64,000 nt of DNA from Imbricaverruca yamaguchii (taxonomy: Eukaryota > Arthropoda > Thecostraca > Neoverrucidae). A program made the translations under genes and the position numbers. Positions 37,311 through 47,936 of the stretch are shown in pieces. The number at the start of each line of letters is the position of its first letter. The first letter of the stretch is position 1. The stretch is taken from assembly GCA_034440575.1 (NCBI GenBank), contig JAOTOL010001625.1, positions 1 to 64,000 of the forward strand, given 5' to 3'. Below the pieces are notes generated by a model, which was given only the letters and a program-made list of their open reading frames with translations, had not been told where the DNA came from and searched no databases.

Positions 37311-37654
37311 TGCTACCAGCAGCCCTCCCCGGAGCGTGCTGCCGTCAACCGAGATGTCAGCTGGCGGAGCTATTCACTGTTTTATTTGACGCAATAAAGC
37401 GGCGAATGACGTCATTTGTCTGTGTCGTCATTGGCCGGGAGGCGGCGGCACGTGCACGGAATGCCACGCTTCATTGGACGTGCGGCAGCCGGCGGCGGTC
37501 GGGTCGGCGCCGGCAGAGGGGCGGCAGGGGGCCGAGTTATGCTCGGCATCCCCCCGGTAAATACTTTTGGTTTTGTGTTTGCTGTGCGCCGAAGCCGGAT
37601 GCCGCTGGTGGGCTCGGTGCGCTCAATTGGCCGTAATCCGCGACTTGGTGAAGT

Positions 37655-37724
37655 GTGAGCTGGCCAGGGTCGAGCTCAGACTTCGCCAAGTCGCGAAGTC
37701 TGAGCTCGAACCTGGCCAGCTCAC
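37655..37724. other. Long near-perfect hairpin (32-bp arms)
   Basis: Arms 37655-37686 and 37693-37724 are reverse complements with one mismatch, around a 6-nt loop. A second inverted match pairs 37639-37653 with 37681-37695, so segments are alternately inverted. It may be a product of template switching or a transcribed hairpin. Confidence 0.8.
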
Positions 37725-38227
37725 TGCTGAGTGTGTTTGTGCCGTGCCATGTTTGTGCCGTGCCATGTTTGTGCTGAGTGTGCTTGTGCTGTGCTGGTGA
37801 CAAGCAGCGCTCCGTCTGGCAACTTCTTCCGTCTGGCAACTTCGTGCTCAGAGCGCCACCCACCTACACTTGATCCCTCCGCCCCCACCCGCCGGCTACT
37901 GATGTTGTGTGGGCACCAGTACGGTGTTAGTTAGCACGAGTCAGTTGGATGTCAGGCACCAGTGTCAGCACAGTTGGATGTGTCAGATGGGCATCCTGCG
38001 TAGTTCCCGGTCACGGCGGCAGGTGGCGACACGGTGCGATCGATAGCTCCGCCTACGCCGACCGACAGTCGACAATCTCGGCTGACCCTGAGAACTTCCA
38101 AACTCGTACTGTCGGTCGGACTACTACCGATCCAAGGTGCCCTTATACTTAATCCAACATACCTTAACCCGTACCCTTACCCTTAATCCTCGGCCTGGAT
38201 CCAGTTGGTTGACCTCTGTTTGCATTG

Positions 38228-38395
38228 ACCTCCAGTGCCATCGGTGCTGACACTGTTGACCCCCGGCACCATTGGGCATTGTACCATTCAACCCCGGGTA
38301 ACATTTTCTTGGTCCCACTTGACGTCGGCACCATTTTCGTGGTACCGCCCGACCCCGGTACCATTATCTTGGTACCGTCTGACCTGGTGCGGTTG
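38228..38395. repeat. Degenerate 28-30 bp array (GGTACCATTATCTTGG type)
   Basis: About five loose copies of gaccccggtaccatt and ttggtaccg modules. Confidence 0.65.
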
Positions 38396-38684
38396 GCATG
38401 TCGACGTCGACGGCCACAGTATCATTATCTGCCCAGCACTGTCGACCTCTTCAGGCACCGCCAGCCAATGATTCTGCCCGACCTCCATCGGTCACGTGAA
38501 GTCACTCGCACAGGTCACTGACCAACAATGGTCGCTACCGAACAATGACCTCACTACACTGAACCCACTGCCAGTCAGGCGGTACCCGTCAAACTCCGTG
38601 CCACTCCGAACCCGTGGGTCGTCTAAGGTGCATTGTAGGTCAGGTCAGGTCACACTGTGGCTGTAGCCGTAATCTCATGACTGT

Positions 38685-39075
38685 TCGGTCAGTTATCGCT
38701 ATATGCCTGTCCAGTTTGTTGCCGTTATATACTTGTCCAGTCTGTTATCGTGATACGCCTCTCCAGTATGTCAGTTCCATATATCTGTCCAGACTGCTTT
38801 CGTTATATGTCTTTTCAAATGGTATAACCTCCATGTGCCTGCCCAGTCTATTATAGATATATACCTGCCCAGTATGTTATCGTTGTTTGCCTGTTCAGTA
38901 TGTTGCCATTGTATATCTGTCCTGTCTTGCCGTTGTTGGTTGGTTGGTTATTTGGGCTTTCCGGCGCATCGACTGCGTTGGTCATACAGCGCCCTGTCTT
39001 GCCGTTGTATATCTGTCCAGTCGGTTATCGTTGTAAACCTGCTCAGTCTGTTACCGTTATTTGCCTGCGCAGTTT
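38685..39075. repeat. Degenerate 25-27 bp array, interrupted by a dispersed element
   Basis: About ten copies of cctgtccagtctgttatcgt with substitutions. A hairpin-tail element sits inside it at about 38934-38998. Confidence 0.75.
38934..38998 (-). repeat. Dispersed hairpin-tail element, reverse orientation
   Basis: It reads gttggttatttgggcttt, then a gcgcatcgac core and ggtcatacagcgccc. Reversed, this is the hairpin core followed by a CCAAATAACCAACC tail, as in the copies at 42.0 and 62.9 kb. Confidence 0.65.
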
Positions 39076-39747
39076 GTGACTATCACGCGTGGCAGCACTT
39101 GACTTGAGTGCTGTTTGTTTGCCGCCGTCCAGCACCATCAAAACGGCAAAAGCCAATTTCCGGTTCACGACAGAGAGCGGCGGGTGTCGGCGAGGTGGCG
39201 CCTAGTGGCCAGTGTGTTCGTGTGGTCGTGTGGTCGTGTGGTCGCTCGGCCGTGTGACCTGCGTGTGACCTGCGTGTCTGCGTGTCAGGTGCAGTGCGTG
39301 TTGCTTTCAGTTATTGAAGCCTACATTGGTAACACGTTTTTACAGTGATGTTGTGGAAGTACAGATATCGGAATTACGTTGGACAAGTACCCTTGCATTA
39401 AATCGCATTGTCTCGCTTTGCATCTTGGCTTAAATTAAATGGGCTAAAAAAGAAGAGGCGTTCTAAGATATTTTTCACCCAAAAAAATGAAAGGAAACTT
39501 TGAATAGTGGTTGCAGTAATTAATGGGAGGTAATTATGCTGTATTGTAGAGGATCCAATATGGTTTGTGAAGAATGAATATATAAAGTTTTGAATTGTGG
39601 ATCTAGAAGTGGAATGCATCTAGAAGTGCATCTTGGATGTGTGGTATTATGTTACAAATTAGTCGAAGACTAATGAATCAAACGTCGTCCATGGTGACAA
39701 TCTTGTTGTCTTCCAATTTGGAAGGAAGTTTTATGTTGTGCGTCTTT

Positions 39748-39796
39748 CAAATTTCCAAAACTATGCATCTTTTAGATGCATAGTTTTGGAAATTTG
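39748..39796. other. Perfect 23-bp palindrome with 3-nt loop
   Basis: Arms 39748-39770 and 39774-39796 are exact reverse complements with a ttt loop, in an AT-rich non-repetitive segment. It could be the centre of a foldback transposon or a recent inversion. The loop is too small for a typical microRNA. Confidence 0.85.
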
Positions 39797-40918
39797 CTGT
39801 AACTATCGAAGCCTGCCAATATAAAGATAGTTCCTTCTATGTACGATTTTTGTTTTTCCCTTGCACTGCCCTTAAACAAACTGTATAAGAAGTCGTGGGC
39901 ATTGCTTACACAAGCATGCACAAGGGCGAAAAATATTGGTACCTAAACTAAGTGTAGTGTGCTACAATGCTGGTCTGATGTCATGTATGCTGTGTTTGCA
40001 TTCCAGCATATTAACAGCCATATTCTTTTGTTCAATATCTGAAGAAACCAACTAGCATTTTTGTGGTTTTATTGCAGTTCCAAGCCTTGCTTCTGAAAAG
40101 GGCACATAATGAGAACGTTGATCTATTAACCACTCTCATTGATAGTCTATTTCAGCAATTAACATACCAGAAATATGTGAAGTACCTTGGGATTTGTCAT
40201 CAAGTGTTCAATGTGTATGATAAACTTGGTAGCTGGAATATTGATGTGTACCTCAAGGTGCATGACGATCGTCATAATTAGGGTTTTATCGGTGTATTAA
40301 AAAAATCAACTGAAAGATCGGTTGAAATACCACGACATATTTCAATATTAGCTTGAAAAAAACGTGGTCCGGGTTTATTACCCGGGTTTTCTAATCGGGA
40401 TTTCTGTCCCTGCATCTGCCGCCTCCAGTTACCATCACTATGCATATGACTATGAGCCATTTGGAAAACGCACGGTTCAGTGACCGGGAACAGTTTCTAG
40501 GCGCTTCACGTACCGCCCTGGCCTGGTGGTATGTATTTAAAGCGCCAAGTCGCGTGTCTCCAGCAGGTGCCAGAGTCATACTCGGCCTCAGTCGGTAAGC
40601 TTCATGTTCGACTTAGATGTGGCCACACCCGCGCCGGATACGGCGCCCGACTGAGTGATTACGGTGGCCACTGTTTAGGTATTCCGCACGACCGGTGAAC
40701 CGGAGTCGACGCAGCCAACCTCTCTGGGTCATACCGTCTGAAGCCATATCATATTTCGCCAGATGATTGCTAACGATCATGCTGGATGTGCGCCTTTCTT
40801 TACAAGAACCCGGTAAATTACGGTATTGATAACTTGATGCGTCACCGCTAACTTTTCTTGCCATCTCCAATGTAGACCAATCTCCACTGTTCAATTTGTG
40901 TTGTACATATCATAGTGG

Positions 40919-41278
40919 TCAGATGACCTGACCTAATCTCTGACGGGAGCGACGTGGAAGTGCGCTGGTCGTATCCACATACCTGCGATATTGTTCTCGG
41001 TAGACGCACACCTCCAGTACGCCGACATGCACTGTTTTTGTCGAAGCATCCTTAATAAGCCAGCCTCCTAATGTAACGAAGTCAGCTTTGGGCCATCGTT
41101 CCAATGCATGTGGCAATGGAATGCCGTTTGGCAAATCCATGTATCAAGCGTGGTTCGGGAAGCGCGTCCAAATAGTAGCGCGTAACTCACGGACGTTGCA
41201 GGTCACGATCAACCCGAGACACACAATCCCGATTAAACTGGCTACCTGTCGTCTAGATGTCCAATGTGTGTTGAAAAC
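40919..41278 (-). pseudogene. Possible decayed retroelement reverse transcriptase fragment
   Basis: On the - strand a frame runs from about 41278 to 40919 with one internal TGA (about 41144). Upstream of the stop it contains TSRRQVASLIGIVCLGLIV and then NVREL. Downstream it contains GGWLIKDASTKTVHVGVL. A T-R-(L/V)ASLIG motif followed later by a D-A-S segment recalls the reverse transcriptase/RNase H region of DIRS- or Ngaro-like retroelements. This is a weak resemblance by eye. It could also be an unrelated protein relic or chance. Confidence 0.28.
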
Positions 41279-41932
41279 ATAGATTTATAGTTATCTGGCC
41301 TGTCATCAAGCAATTAATCATCGCCATCGCCAGTCAAAAAGTGTTTGTTGAAAGGATGGTACTGCCGAAGAGGCTTGATGTCGCCTTGGTGACCGGAACT
41401 CTCGGGATCTCCGGTATATTTTGAGCGTTGATCGGTCGAGTCTCACGTGAAGGGACAAACAATAAGATAGAACAATTAATGTTGTCATGAAAATGTTGCT
41501 GACAAAGAAAAATGTAGAATAGGTGCGCCGGAATTCCGAAGAGAGGATTTGAACGTGTTCTAAGAACGAACGTAGCGAAAGGGAAGGATAGTTTTCGGAA
41601 TGAGCATGAAGTAGAAGCCGGATTGGGAATTTGCTTTGAACTCTATCAACGCGCATTGTATTGGAGCCTGCTGGACTAGTTCAAATGGCACGTCCGTATT
41701 CCGAAACAGGTCGAGCATTGGTCAAATATGCGGCTATTGTGGCGATATTGCTGAATGCTGGCTCTTAACGCCGGCTGCAATGCTCTACTAGGTAGGCGCG
41801 GTGACTCTCTTGTCCTACGAACTACGTCTGAAGTGCATGAAGAGTTTCTCATCAAAAACCACTCCCAAATCGCGAATCTGCACATTGTTTTTCTCTCAAG
41901 TTATTCCATTGAGTGGTTTCCATAATGGTTCC

Positions 41933-41956
41933 GCCCGCTCATACATTTGAGCGGGC
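41933..41956. other. Short perfect hairpin (9-bp stem)
   Basis: gcccgctca pairs with tgagcgggc around a 6-nt loop, just upstream of an inverted pair of dispersed elements. Confidence 0.6.
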
Positions 41957-41979
41957 GCAGAACTGACTTCTTGGGAGCT

Positions 41980-42088
41980 GTTTGTTGTTTGTTATTTGGG
42001 CTTTAGGGCGCCTCGACCAGAATTGGTCATTCGCGCCCACTGCCTGGGAGCCATATGACCTCTGCAGTCGATGCGCCCCTAAACTACA
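41980..42088. mobile_element. Inverted pair of hairpin-tail elements
   Basis: A reverse-oriented copy (41980-42038: tttgggctttagggcgcctc ... gcgccc) lies head to head with a forward copy (42045-42088: atatgacc ... gtcgatgcgcccctaaac), separated by a few bases. The reverse copy has a TTTGTTGTTTGTTATTTGGG stretch on the + strand, i.e. a CCCAAATAACAAAC-type tail on the - strand. Confidence 0.65.
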
Positions 42089-42237
42089 ATCGCTATCGCC
42101 CGACGGCCATCGCGAACGACTTGCATTTTTTGGTGAACTTAGATTTAGTTCTCACCAAGTAAAGCACGTCCCACAAAAATCCGGGTCGTCCCACAGCGGT
42201 GGTACGTCACGAGGGTCGCTAATTTATCGGGAAATTA

Positions 42238-42440
42238 TCACGTCGTCTGCGCAAAGAAGCCACCTTCTTTGTCGCACACATTTTGTACCAAATCGTTGAT
42301 GAAAAGGGCGAACAGCAGTTGGGTCAAACGTGCACTACCCGAGACGCCAGAATTAACTGCCTTCCAGTCCCATGTATTGTCGTTCTTGCCGTTGCCAGAT
42401 AAATATGCGACGAACCAGCTCAATGCGGTAGCTTGCATAT
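42238..42440 (-). pseudogene. Decayed non-LTR (LINE) reverse transcriptase fragment
   Basis: The - strand frame contains ALSWFVAYLSGNGKND, a spacer with SGV, then LLFALFINDL. These are the hallmarks of the LINE reverse transcriptase palm (WF-YLSGR ... SGVPQGSVLGP-LF-LFINDL). The PQGSVLGP part is disrupted. About 20 residues after INDL a shifted frame encodes CADDVII at 42242-42253, the expected catalytic (Y/F/C)ADD box. At least one frameshift therefore separates the motifs and the element is dead. The - strand reading direction leads toward the hairpin-tail sequence at 41980-42038, which could be the 3' end of the same element. Confidence 0.8.
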
Positions 42441-42657
42441 GGCATGATTGTTGTTAGTTTGTGGATTATTGATTCGGCTGGCTCGCTGGGAAACTGCTGA
42501 ATAGTCTGCATAGATTCCGTCCGCGTGATATTATTCCAAGACAGTCCTCCGTGCTGACTTCAATATATCAGATCACGATGAAGATGCGGCCTCCACACCC
42601 GCTCAAAACCTGCTTTGGAACAGCCGGGTCCGACGGGCGGAGCGTCGTGCGACATGT

Positions 42658-42795
42658 GGTCAGGTGCTGGTCGACATGAGGTCAGGTGCTGGGCGACATG
42701 TGGTCAGGTGCTGGTCGACATGTGGTCCTGTGCTGGGTGACATGTGTTCCGGTGCTGGTCGATATGCGGTCCTGTGCTGGGCGCCGTGCGACATG
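42658..42795. repeat. 20-22 bp minisatellite, about 6 copies
   Basis: The unit resembles ggtgctgggcgacatgtggt, with tcaggtgctggtcgaca variants. Confidence 0.85.
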
Positions 42796-43069
42796 TGGTC
42801 CCGTTAGGCTTCAGACGCGATGTTAATGCGGACATCGGGGAATCTCCAGTAAAGAATGAAAACAGGTAGGTTCCTGATGCATTCAAGAACTCTGGAATAT
42901 ACGACCGCGGCAGGCACGCCCATATGCTCACTAGTGTGTGCACGAGAATATAGTTGCAATTTATTAGGTTCTTTCTCCATAAAATATGATGCGAAGTGCA
43001 TTCATGAACGTTAGCGTGCTTCCAGACGTCAATTTCATTGCCACTTACAGTGATATATTGCGCATATTG

Positions 43070-43354
43070 TTACTTTGCGTATTGGCTTCTGGAACTATTT
43101 TTCGCCATAGCCGGCGGGCCCCGCGGCCCTTCCCCGACAGTCCGACATTCATAATATGACGGGTCGCGCTCGAGGGTGCGGATCATTCCCTGCATGTCAA
43201 TGGGTCCCAATGCTAAAGTTGTAGGTAGATTAGGTAGTTCCGCCACCACTGCAGTTGAGCCCGACACGTTTCCTAGATACTGTTCAGGAACATTACGCTC
43301 ATGGGCGTTGGATGGAAAGAATGCATCCACAACCGTAAATTTCACCTGCACCAT
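43070..43354 (-). other. Unassigned 94-codon open frame
   Basis: A - strand frame starting MVQVKFTVVDAFFPSN, in non-repetitive DNA, with ordinary amino-acid composition. I do not recognise it. It could be part of a transposon relic or chance. Confidence 0.2.
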
Positions 43355-43563
43355 TTTGGCGTGGCATTGTCGATGTTACTGAGTATTGTTGCAGGGTAGA
43401 ACTTTACTTTTTGTGGTGCCCCCTCTGAGCAGCAACCGCCGACGCTTGACGTGCCTCGAGCCATGCCAGAACCTCAATAATGTCGGAAAGATTTGTTAAA
43501 ATGTTAAAATTGCCATCGTTAAAAATCGTTAAATGTAGCCAAGTGTTGAATGAGAAGGCAGCC

Positions 43564-43886
43564 GATTTTATGCCGGTTTATATGGGACAATTGGAAAATA
43601 ATTCGTTAATGTAGAACATCTGATATACAATTAAGAGGATTACAATATCATAGCTTGAGACCGAAATCCTGAAGTTGAGTGCAAAAATGACAGGGTTAGT
43701 TAACTATAAAAGTAGTTCAGTATGACATCAGAATTCAGAATGATTCAGAATGATTTTATGCCGGTTTACTTGAGACGATTGAAAATTAATTCGGTAATGT
43801 AGAACATCTGATGTGCAATTTGAAGGAATACAATGTGATACTTTTGGACACAAATTCTGAAATTGAGTGCAAAAGTGGCAGGGTTC
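43564..43886. repeat. 188-bp tandem duplication, AT-rich
   Basis: Two diverged copies start at 43564 and 43752 with gattttatgccggttta and share taatgtagaacatctgat and ttgagtgcaaaa(a/g)tg(a/g)cagggtt. A more diverged third trace may lie at about 44053-44115. Confidence 0.82.
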
Positions 43887-44501
43887 AACCTTAAGAGAAG
43901 TTATTCAAAATGCTATATAAATTTCGCACGTTCTATTTTCGTTTAGTTAAGAACATTGGAAATTGTCAGCACATCACATCGTAGATGTATTAGTAGATAC
44001 GTTTTTGTTACCAGATGTTGAGTGACCAATTGCTCCTATTTCACTTTAAGGGCAAAGTGGCAGTGGAAAACGATTTGATAATGAAGCGAACTACACATCA
44101 TAAGAGAGTTTGTTTCAATGTTGTTCAAAATTGACCATTGGTAATTGCTTGCACCTCCTCCAGAAACTAGAATATAGCATTAATCATACCAACACCACTC
44201 TGGTGGTGTTCTTCACAATCCACCACCAGGGTGGCGTCACCGGTAATGTCCGCTCATGACGTCTAATACGGTGCTGGGCCCCGGTGTGCCCGGTCGCCCG
44301 AGCCAGGTCGCGGGTCGGCGGGCGGGGCCAACGACCGTTCCACCAATCACAGCCGTCTGGAACAGCGGGCCGGCCTGCCATCAGCTGCCATTAAAACTGT
44401 AAACGGCGAATCGATGCCGTTCCGGCCGGCGGACTGGGGCACGACTGGGGCATCGTCGCCGGCTCCAGCCGACTCTGGCCGTGACTGAAGAAGCCCCACA
44501 C

Positions 44502-44640
44502 GTGCTGTATTACCCCCGCTCCGGTTATGATATACGCTGTATTACCCCCGCTCCGGTTATGATATGTGCTGTATTACCCCCGCTCCGGTTATGATATGTG
44601 CTGTATTACCCCCGCTCCGGTTATGATATGTGCTGTCCGT
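44502..44640. repeat. 32-33 bp minisatellite, 4 copies
   Basis: The unit contains ctgtattacccccgctccgg, then ttatgatatgtg. Confidence 0.92.
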
Positions 44641-45293
44641 TCCTGCTGCGACCTGTGCCGCCTTCTGCCTCTGCCGCTACCACTGTCAGTTCCTCTCTCC
44701 GCCTCTGCCACTACCATCCTCAGTGCCCCCCATCCCGCCTCTACCTCTCCCACCCACGGTGACCCCCCACCCTCACCCCACCCGCCCCCTCCCGCCCCTG
44801 CCACTATCAGTGCCGGCCACTGCCTGCGGCAGTATCGCCACCGGCCGCACCAATTAGAGGTGTGCCATCGTCGGCCGACCGGTAATGAAGTTGTCTCGGC
44901 GCCCCAATTGTGGCATTAATGGCACACTGGTGCTGTAGGCCTGTGTCGCCAGCCTGGTTGCCCCCTCACACTACTCAAGCTGCCATGGCTCGACTGTACC
45001 GGAACGCTGAGGATGGATGGCTCGCTTGTGCCGGAACAGGCCGTGGATGGTGCGTGCAGTATCGCCGTGGCGTGTGCCCGTGGCCTGTCTGTTGTGTGGG
45101 CGTGGCCGAACGTCCTTCAGCGCGCCACGTGATCAGGTGTGGGGGGGTGTCTCCGGGTGGCCACGGCGGTGGGCTGACGCGCAGTCCGGAGCCAGCGATG
45201 TCCATCGGACAGTAGCCGTGCGATTTTGAAATGGTCGGTGGCCTGGCCGTAACGCGTTCACGTCCGACCGTGGTTCATGGTGGTGTGGTCCGG

Positions 45294-46380
45294 CATGGCC
45301 CGGGAGATGCGCCGACCGTGACATGTCCGGTCGTGACCTGACCGTCAGCCGACCATGGCCCGGGAGATGACCCTACCGTGAGGTGTCCGGTCGTGACCTG
45401 ACCGTCAGCCGACCATGGCCCGGGAGATGATCCTGCCGTGAGGTGTCCGGTCGTGACTTGACCGTCAGCCGACCATGGCCCGGGAGATGATCCTACCGTG
45501 ACGTGACTGGTCGTGACTTGACCGTCAGCCGACCATGGCCCGGGAGATGATCCTACCGTGACGTGACTGGTCGTGACCTGACCGTCAGCCGACCATGGCC
45601 CGGGAGATGATCCTGCCGTGAGGTGTCCGGTCGTGACTTGACCGTCAGCCGACCATGGCCCGGGAGATGACCCTACCGTGACGTGTCCGGTCGTGACTTG
45701 ACCGCGAGCCGACCATGGCCCGGGAGATGACCCTACCGTGACTTGTCCGGTCGTGACTTGACCGTCAGCCGACCATGACCCGGGAGATGACCCTGCCGTG
45801 AGGTGTCCGGTCGTGACTTGACCGCGAGCCGACCATGGCCCGGGAGATGATCCTGCCGTGAGGTGTCCGGTCGTGACTTGACCGTCAGCTGACCATGGCC
45901 CGGGAGATGACCCTACCGTGACGTGACTGGTCGTGACCTGACTGTCAGCCGACCATGACCCGGGAGATGATCCTACCGTGACATGTCCGGTCGTGACTTG
46001 ACCGCGAGCCGACCATGGCCCGGGAGATGACCCTACCGTGACGTGTCCGGTCGTGACCTGACCGTCAGCCGACCATGGCCCGGGAGATGATCCTGCCGTG
46101 ACGTGTCCGGTCGTGACCTGACCGTCAGCCGACCATGGCCCGGGAGATGATCCTACCGTGACGTGTCCGGTCGTGACCTGACCGTCAGCCGACCATGGCC
46201 CGGGAGATGATCCTACCGTGACGTGACTGGTCGTGACCTGACCGTCAGCCGACCATGACCCGGGAGATGACCCTGCCGTGACGTGTCCGGTCGTGACCTG
46301 ACCGTCAGCCGACCATGACCCGGGAGATGATCCTACCGTGACGTGACTGGTCGTGACCTGACCGCGAGCCGACCATCGCC
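45294..46380. repeat. 60-bp minisatellite, 18 copies with no indels
   Basis: The unit contains gaccatggcccgggagatga, then a ccctaccgtgacgtgtccgg block and tcgtgacctgaccgtcagcc. All 18 copies keep an exact 60-bp register, with substitutions only. The - strand is open through the whole array, giving a 20-residue repeat with SSPGPWSADGQVTT. It has no recognisable partner exons, and I regard it as a young homogenised satellite rather than a gene. Confidence 0.96.
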
Positions 46381-46415
46381 TGGCAGTATGCATCTGTGAC
46401 CTGTCACTGGAGTGG

Positions 46416-46779
46416 CCTAGCCTAGGCTGGCCTAACCTAGGCTTGCCTAACCTAGGCTTCCCTAACCTAGGCTTGCCTAACCTAGGCTGGCCTAACCTAG
46501 GCTTGCCTAACCTAGGCTTCCCTAACCTAGGCTTGCCTAACCTAGGCTTGCCTAACCTAGGCTTGCCTAACCTAGGCTTGCCTAACCTAGGCTGGCCTAA
46601 CCTAGGCTGGCCTAACCTAGGCTTCCCTAACCTAGGCTTGCCTAACCTAGGCTGGCCTAACCTAGGCTTGCCTAACCTAGGCTTCCCTAACCTAGGCTTG
46701 CCTAACCTAGGCTTGCCTAACCTAGGCTTCCCTAACCTAGGCTTGCCTAACCTAGGCTGGCCTAACCTAGGCTGGCTTA
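46416..46779. repeat. 15-bp minisatellite with CCTAA/CCTAGG core, about 24 copies
   Basis: The unit is cctaacctaggcttg with ggcttc and ggctgg variants. It includes two copies of the arthropod-type telomere pentamer CCTAA/CCTAG and a cctagg palindrome. It ends 84 bp before the exon at 46864. Confidence 0.95.
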
Positions 46780-46863
46780 ACCTCGACCCTGGTTTGCTGA
46801 GCGTATTTCACCGGCTGCCTGTGTGTCACGATCTGACCGCGACCCGTGGCCTGTTCGTTGCAG

Positions 46864-47005
46864 CGGGTGTACTCGCGAGTGGCGCGTGTCTGTAAGAGTG
46901 ACCTGGGAGGACCCAGTCGGTTCGCCTACACCTGGACGTCGTACGTGAAGACCCGCCTCAACTGCTCCGTCGGCGGCGACTTCCCCTTCTACTTCGACGA
47001 GATCC
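46864..47005 (+). CDS. Sema1a: Semaphorin (class 1, Sema1a-like) exon, Sema-domain segment 3
   Basis: The acceptor is cgttgcag before 46864 and the donor is atcc|gtgagt at 47006. It encodes 47 residues in phase 0 from [16 protein letters not shown] through [20 protein letters not shown] to FDEI. The (V/I)YSR-ARVCK-D-GG and RLNCS-(P/G)GD-PFYF-EI motifs are diagnostic for the Sema domain, and the GGP variant favours class 1. NCS is a potential N-glycosylation sequon. The last base (C) joins AG of the next exon to make Gln. Confidence 0.96.
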
Positions 47006-47426
47006 GTGAGTGGGCTCATCACACATGCGCACCATGATGATGCACAAGCTCGTCACCTCGCTGTTTAGTAGTGCCTTCTTCAAGTCGAAGCAAATCATTT
47101 GTAGCCTACACAGTTTGCCCGTGAAAACCAACAGGCGAGATGTTAAAGCTTACAAGTGGAAGCTACTCGAACTGAATATGACACATTACATTTTGTGTGG
47201 TAATTGATGCAAGTTTTTGAAGGAGTTGCATGCTATTGGTGTGGTTGAGATGAAGGTGTTGGAGCGCTATTGAAAGTAGTTCAGATGAGATGCGGTTACT
47301 GGTTGAGGGGACACTTTGTTTGCGGTGAAGGCCAATGGATGAATTTGCCTGACCGCCCGTCAGCGTGGTACGTGGACGTCAGCTATGTGGACGTCAGTTG
47401 ATGAAAAGTCACCAGCATTTAGCATG

Positions 47427-47545
47427 GTGGCGCACGTCAGTCCACCTCCAACAGCTGACATAGAGAATAATATGACACACGTCAGTCCACCTCCAACAGC
47501 TGACATAAGAATCATATGACACACGTCAGTCCACCTTCAACAGTT
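47427..47545. repeat. 45-bp minisatellite, 3 copies
   Basis: The unit contains cacgtcagtccacctccaac followed by agctgacata. The third copy is diverged and truncated. Confidence 0.88.
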
Positions 47546-47936
47546 TACAACGCGAAAGCAGTGTCGTGCGGGTAATTTCAAAGCAGGGATTTACCATTAT
47601 TTTTATATCTCACAAAGCTTAGTCTTTGTGTTCCATTGTGAAAATGCCTGGCTTGCTAACCGTTTATTGCTGTATGTGACCAATTCCTAACACATTTAAT
47701 AATAGAGGGTTCATCCAGAAGCCAACCTTCGACACATATATTGTTATGCCATTTTCCGTCGACATAGGGATACTTATGGCTATGTCCGTCGATGTAGGCA
47801 TAGCTATCTCGTGCACAGCTTACATATTTATAATTATTCGTGTTATAGGATACGCTAAGAAAGATTTCAATAATTAATCGGAACGTTGTTAGCATATTGG
47901 TTTTGTTGGCTTATTGGTTAAGTTATCTCCCCTGGG

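Larger units (their letters stand above)
36139..46863 (+). other. Semaphorin intron 2 of the window (10.7 kb)
   Basis: Exon phases match (0/0) and the encoded protein is continuous across the junction (GK|RVYSR). Outside the listed elements I recognise nothing in 36225-36955, 37315-37650, 37800-38225, 39075-39745, 39800-40918 (AT-rich to about 40310), 41290-41930, 42460-42655, 42795-43560, 43890-44500 and 44640-45290. Confidence 0.9.

Noticed and set aside
40063..40281. Short exon-like frame after ttttattgcag
   Set aside because: It has an acceptor-like start and ordinary composition, but no recognisable family, no donor, and the semaphorin protein has no gap here.
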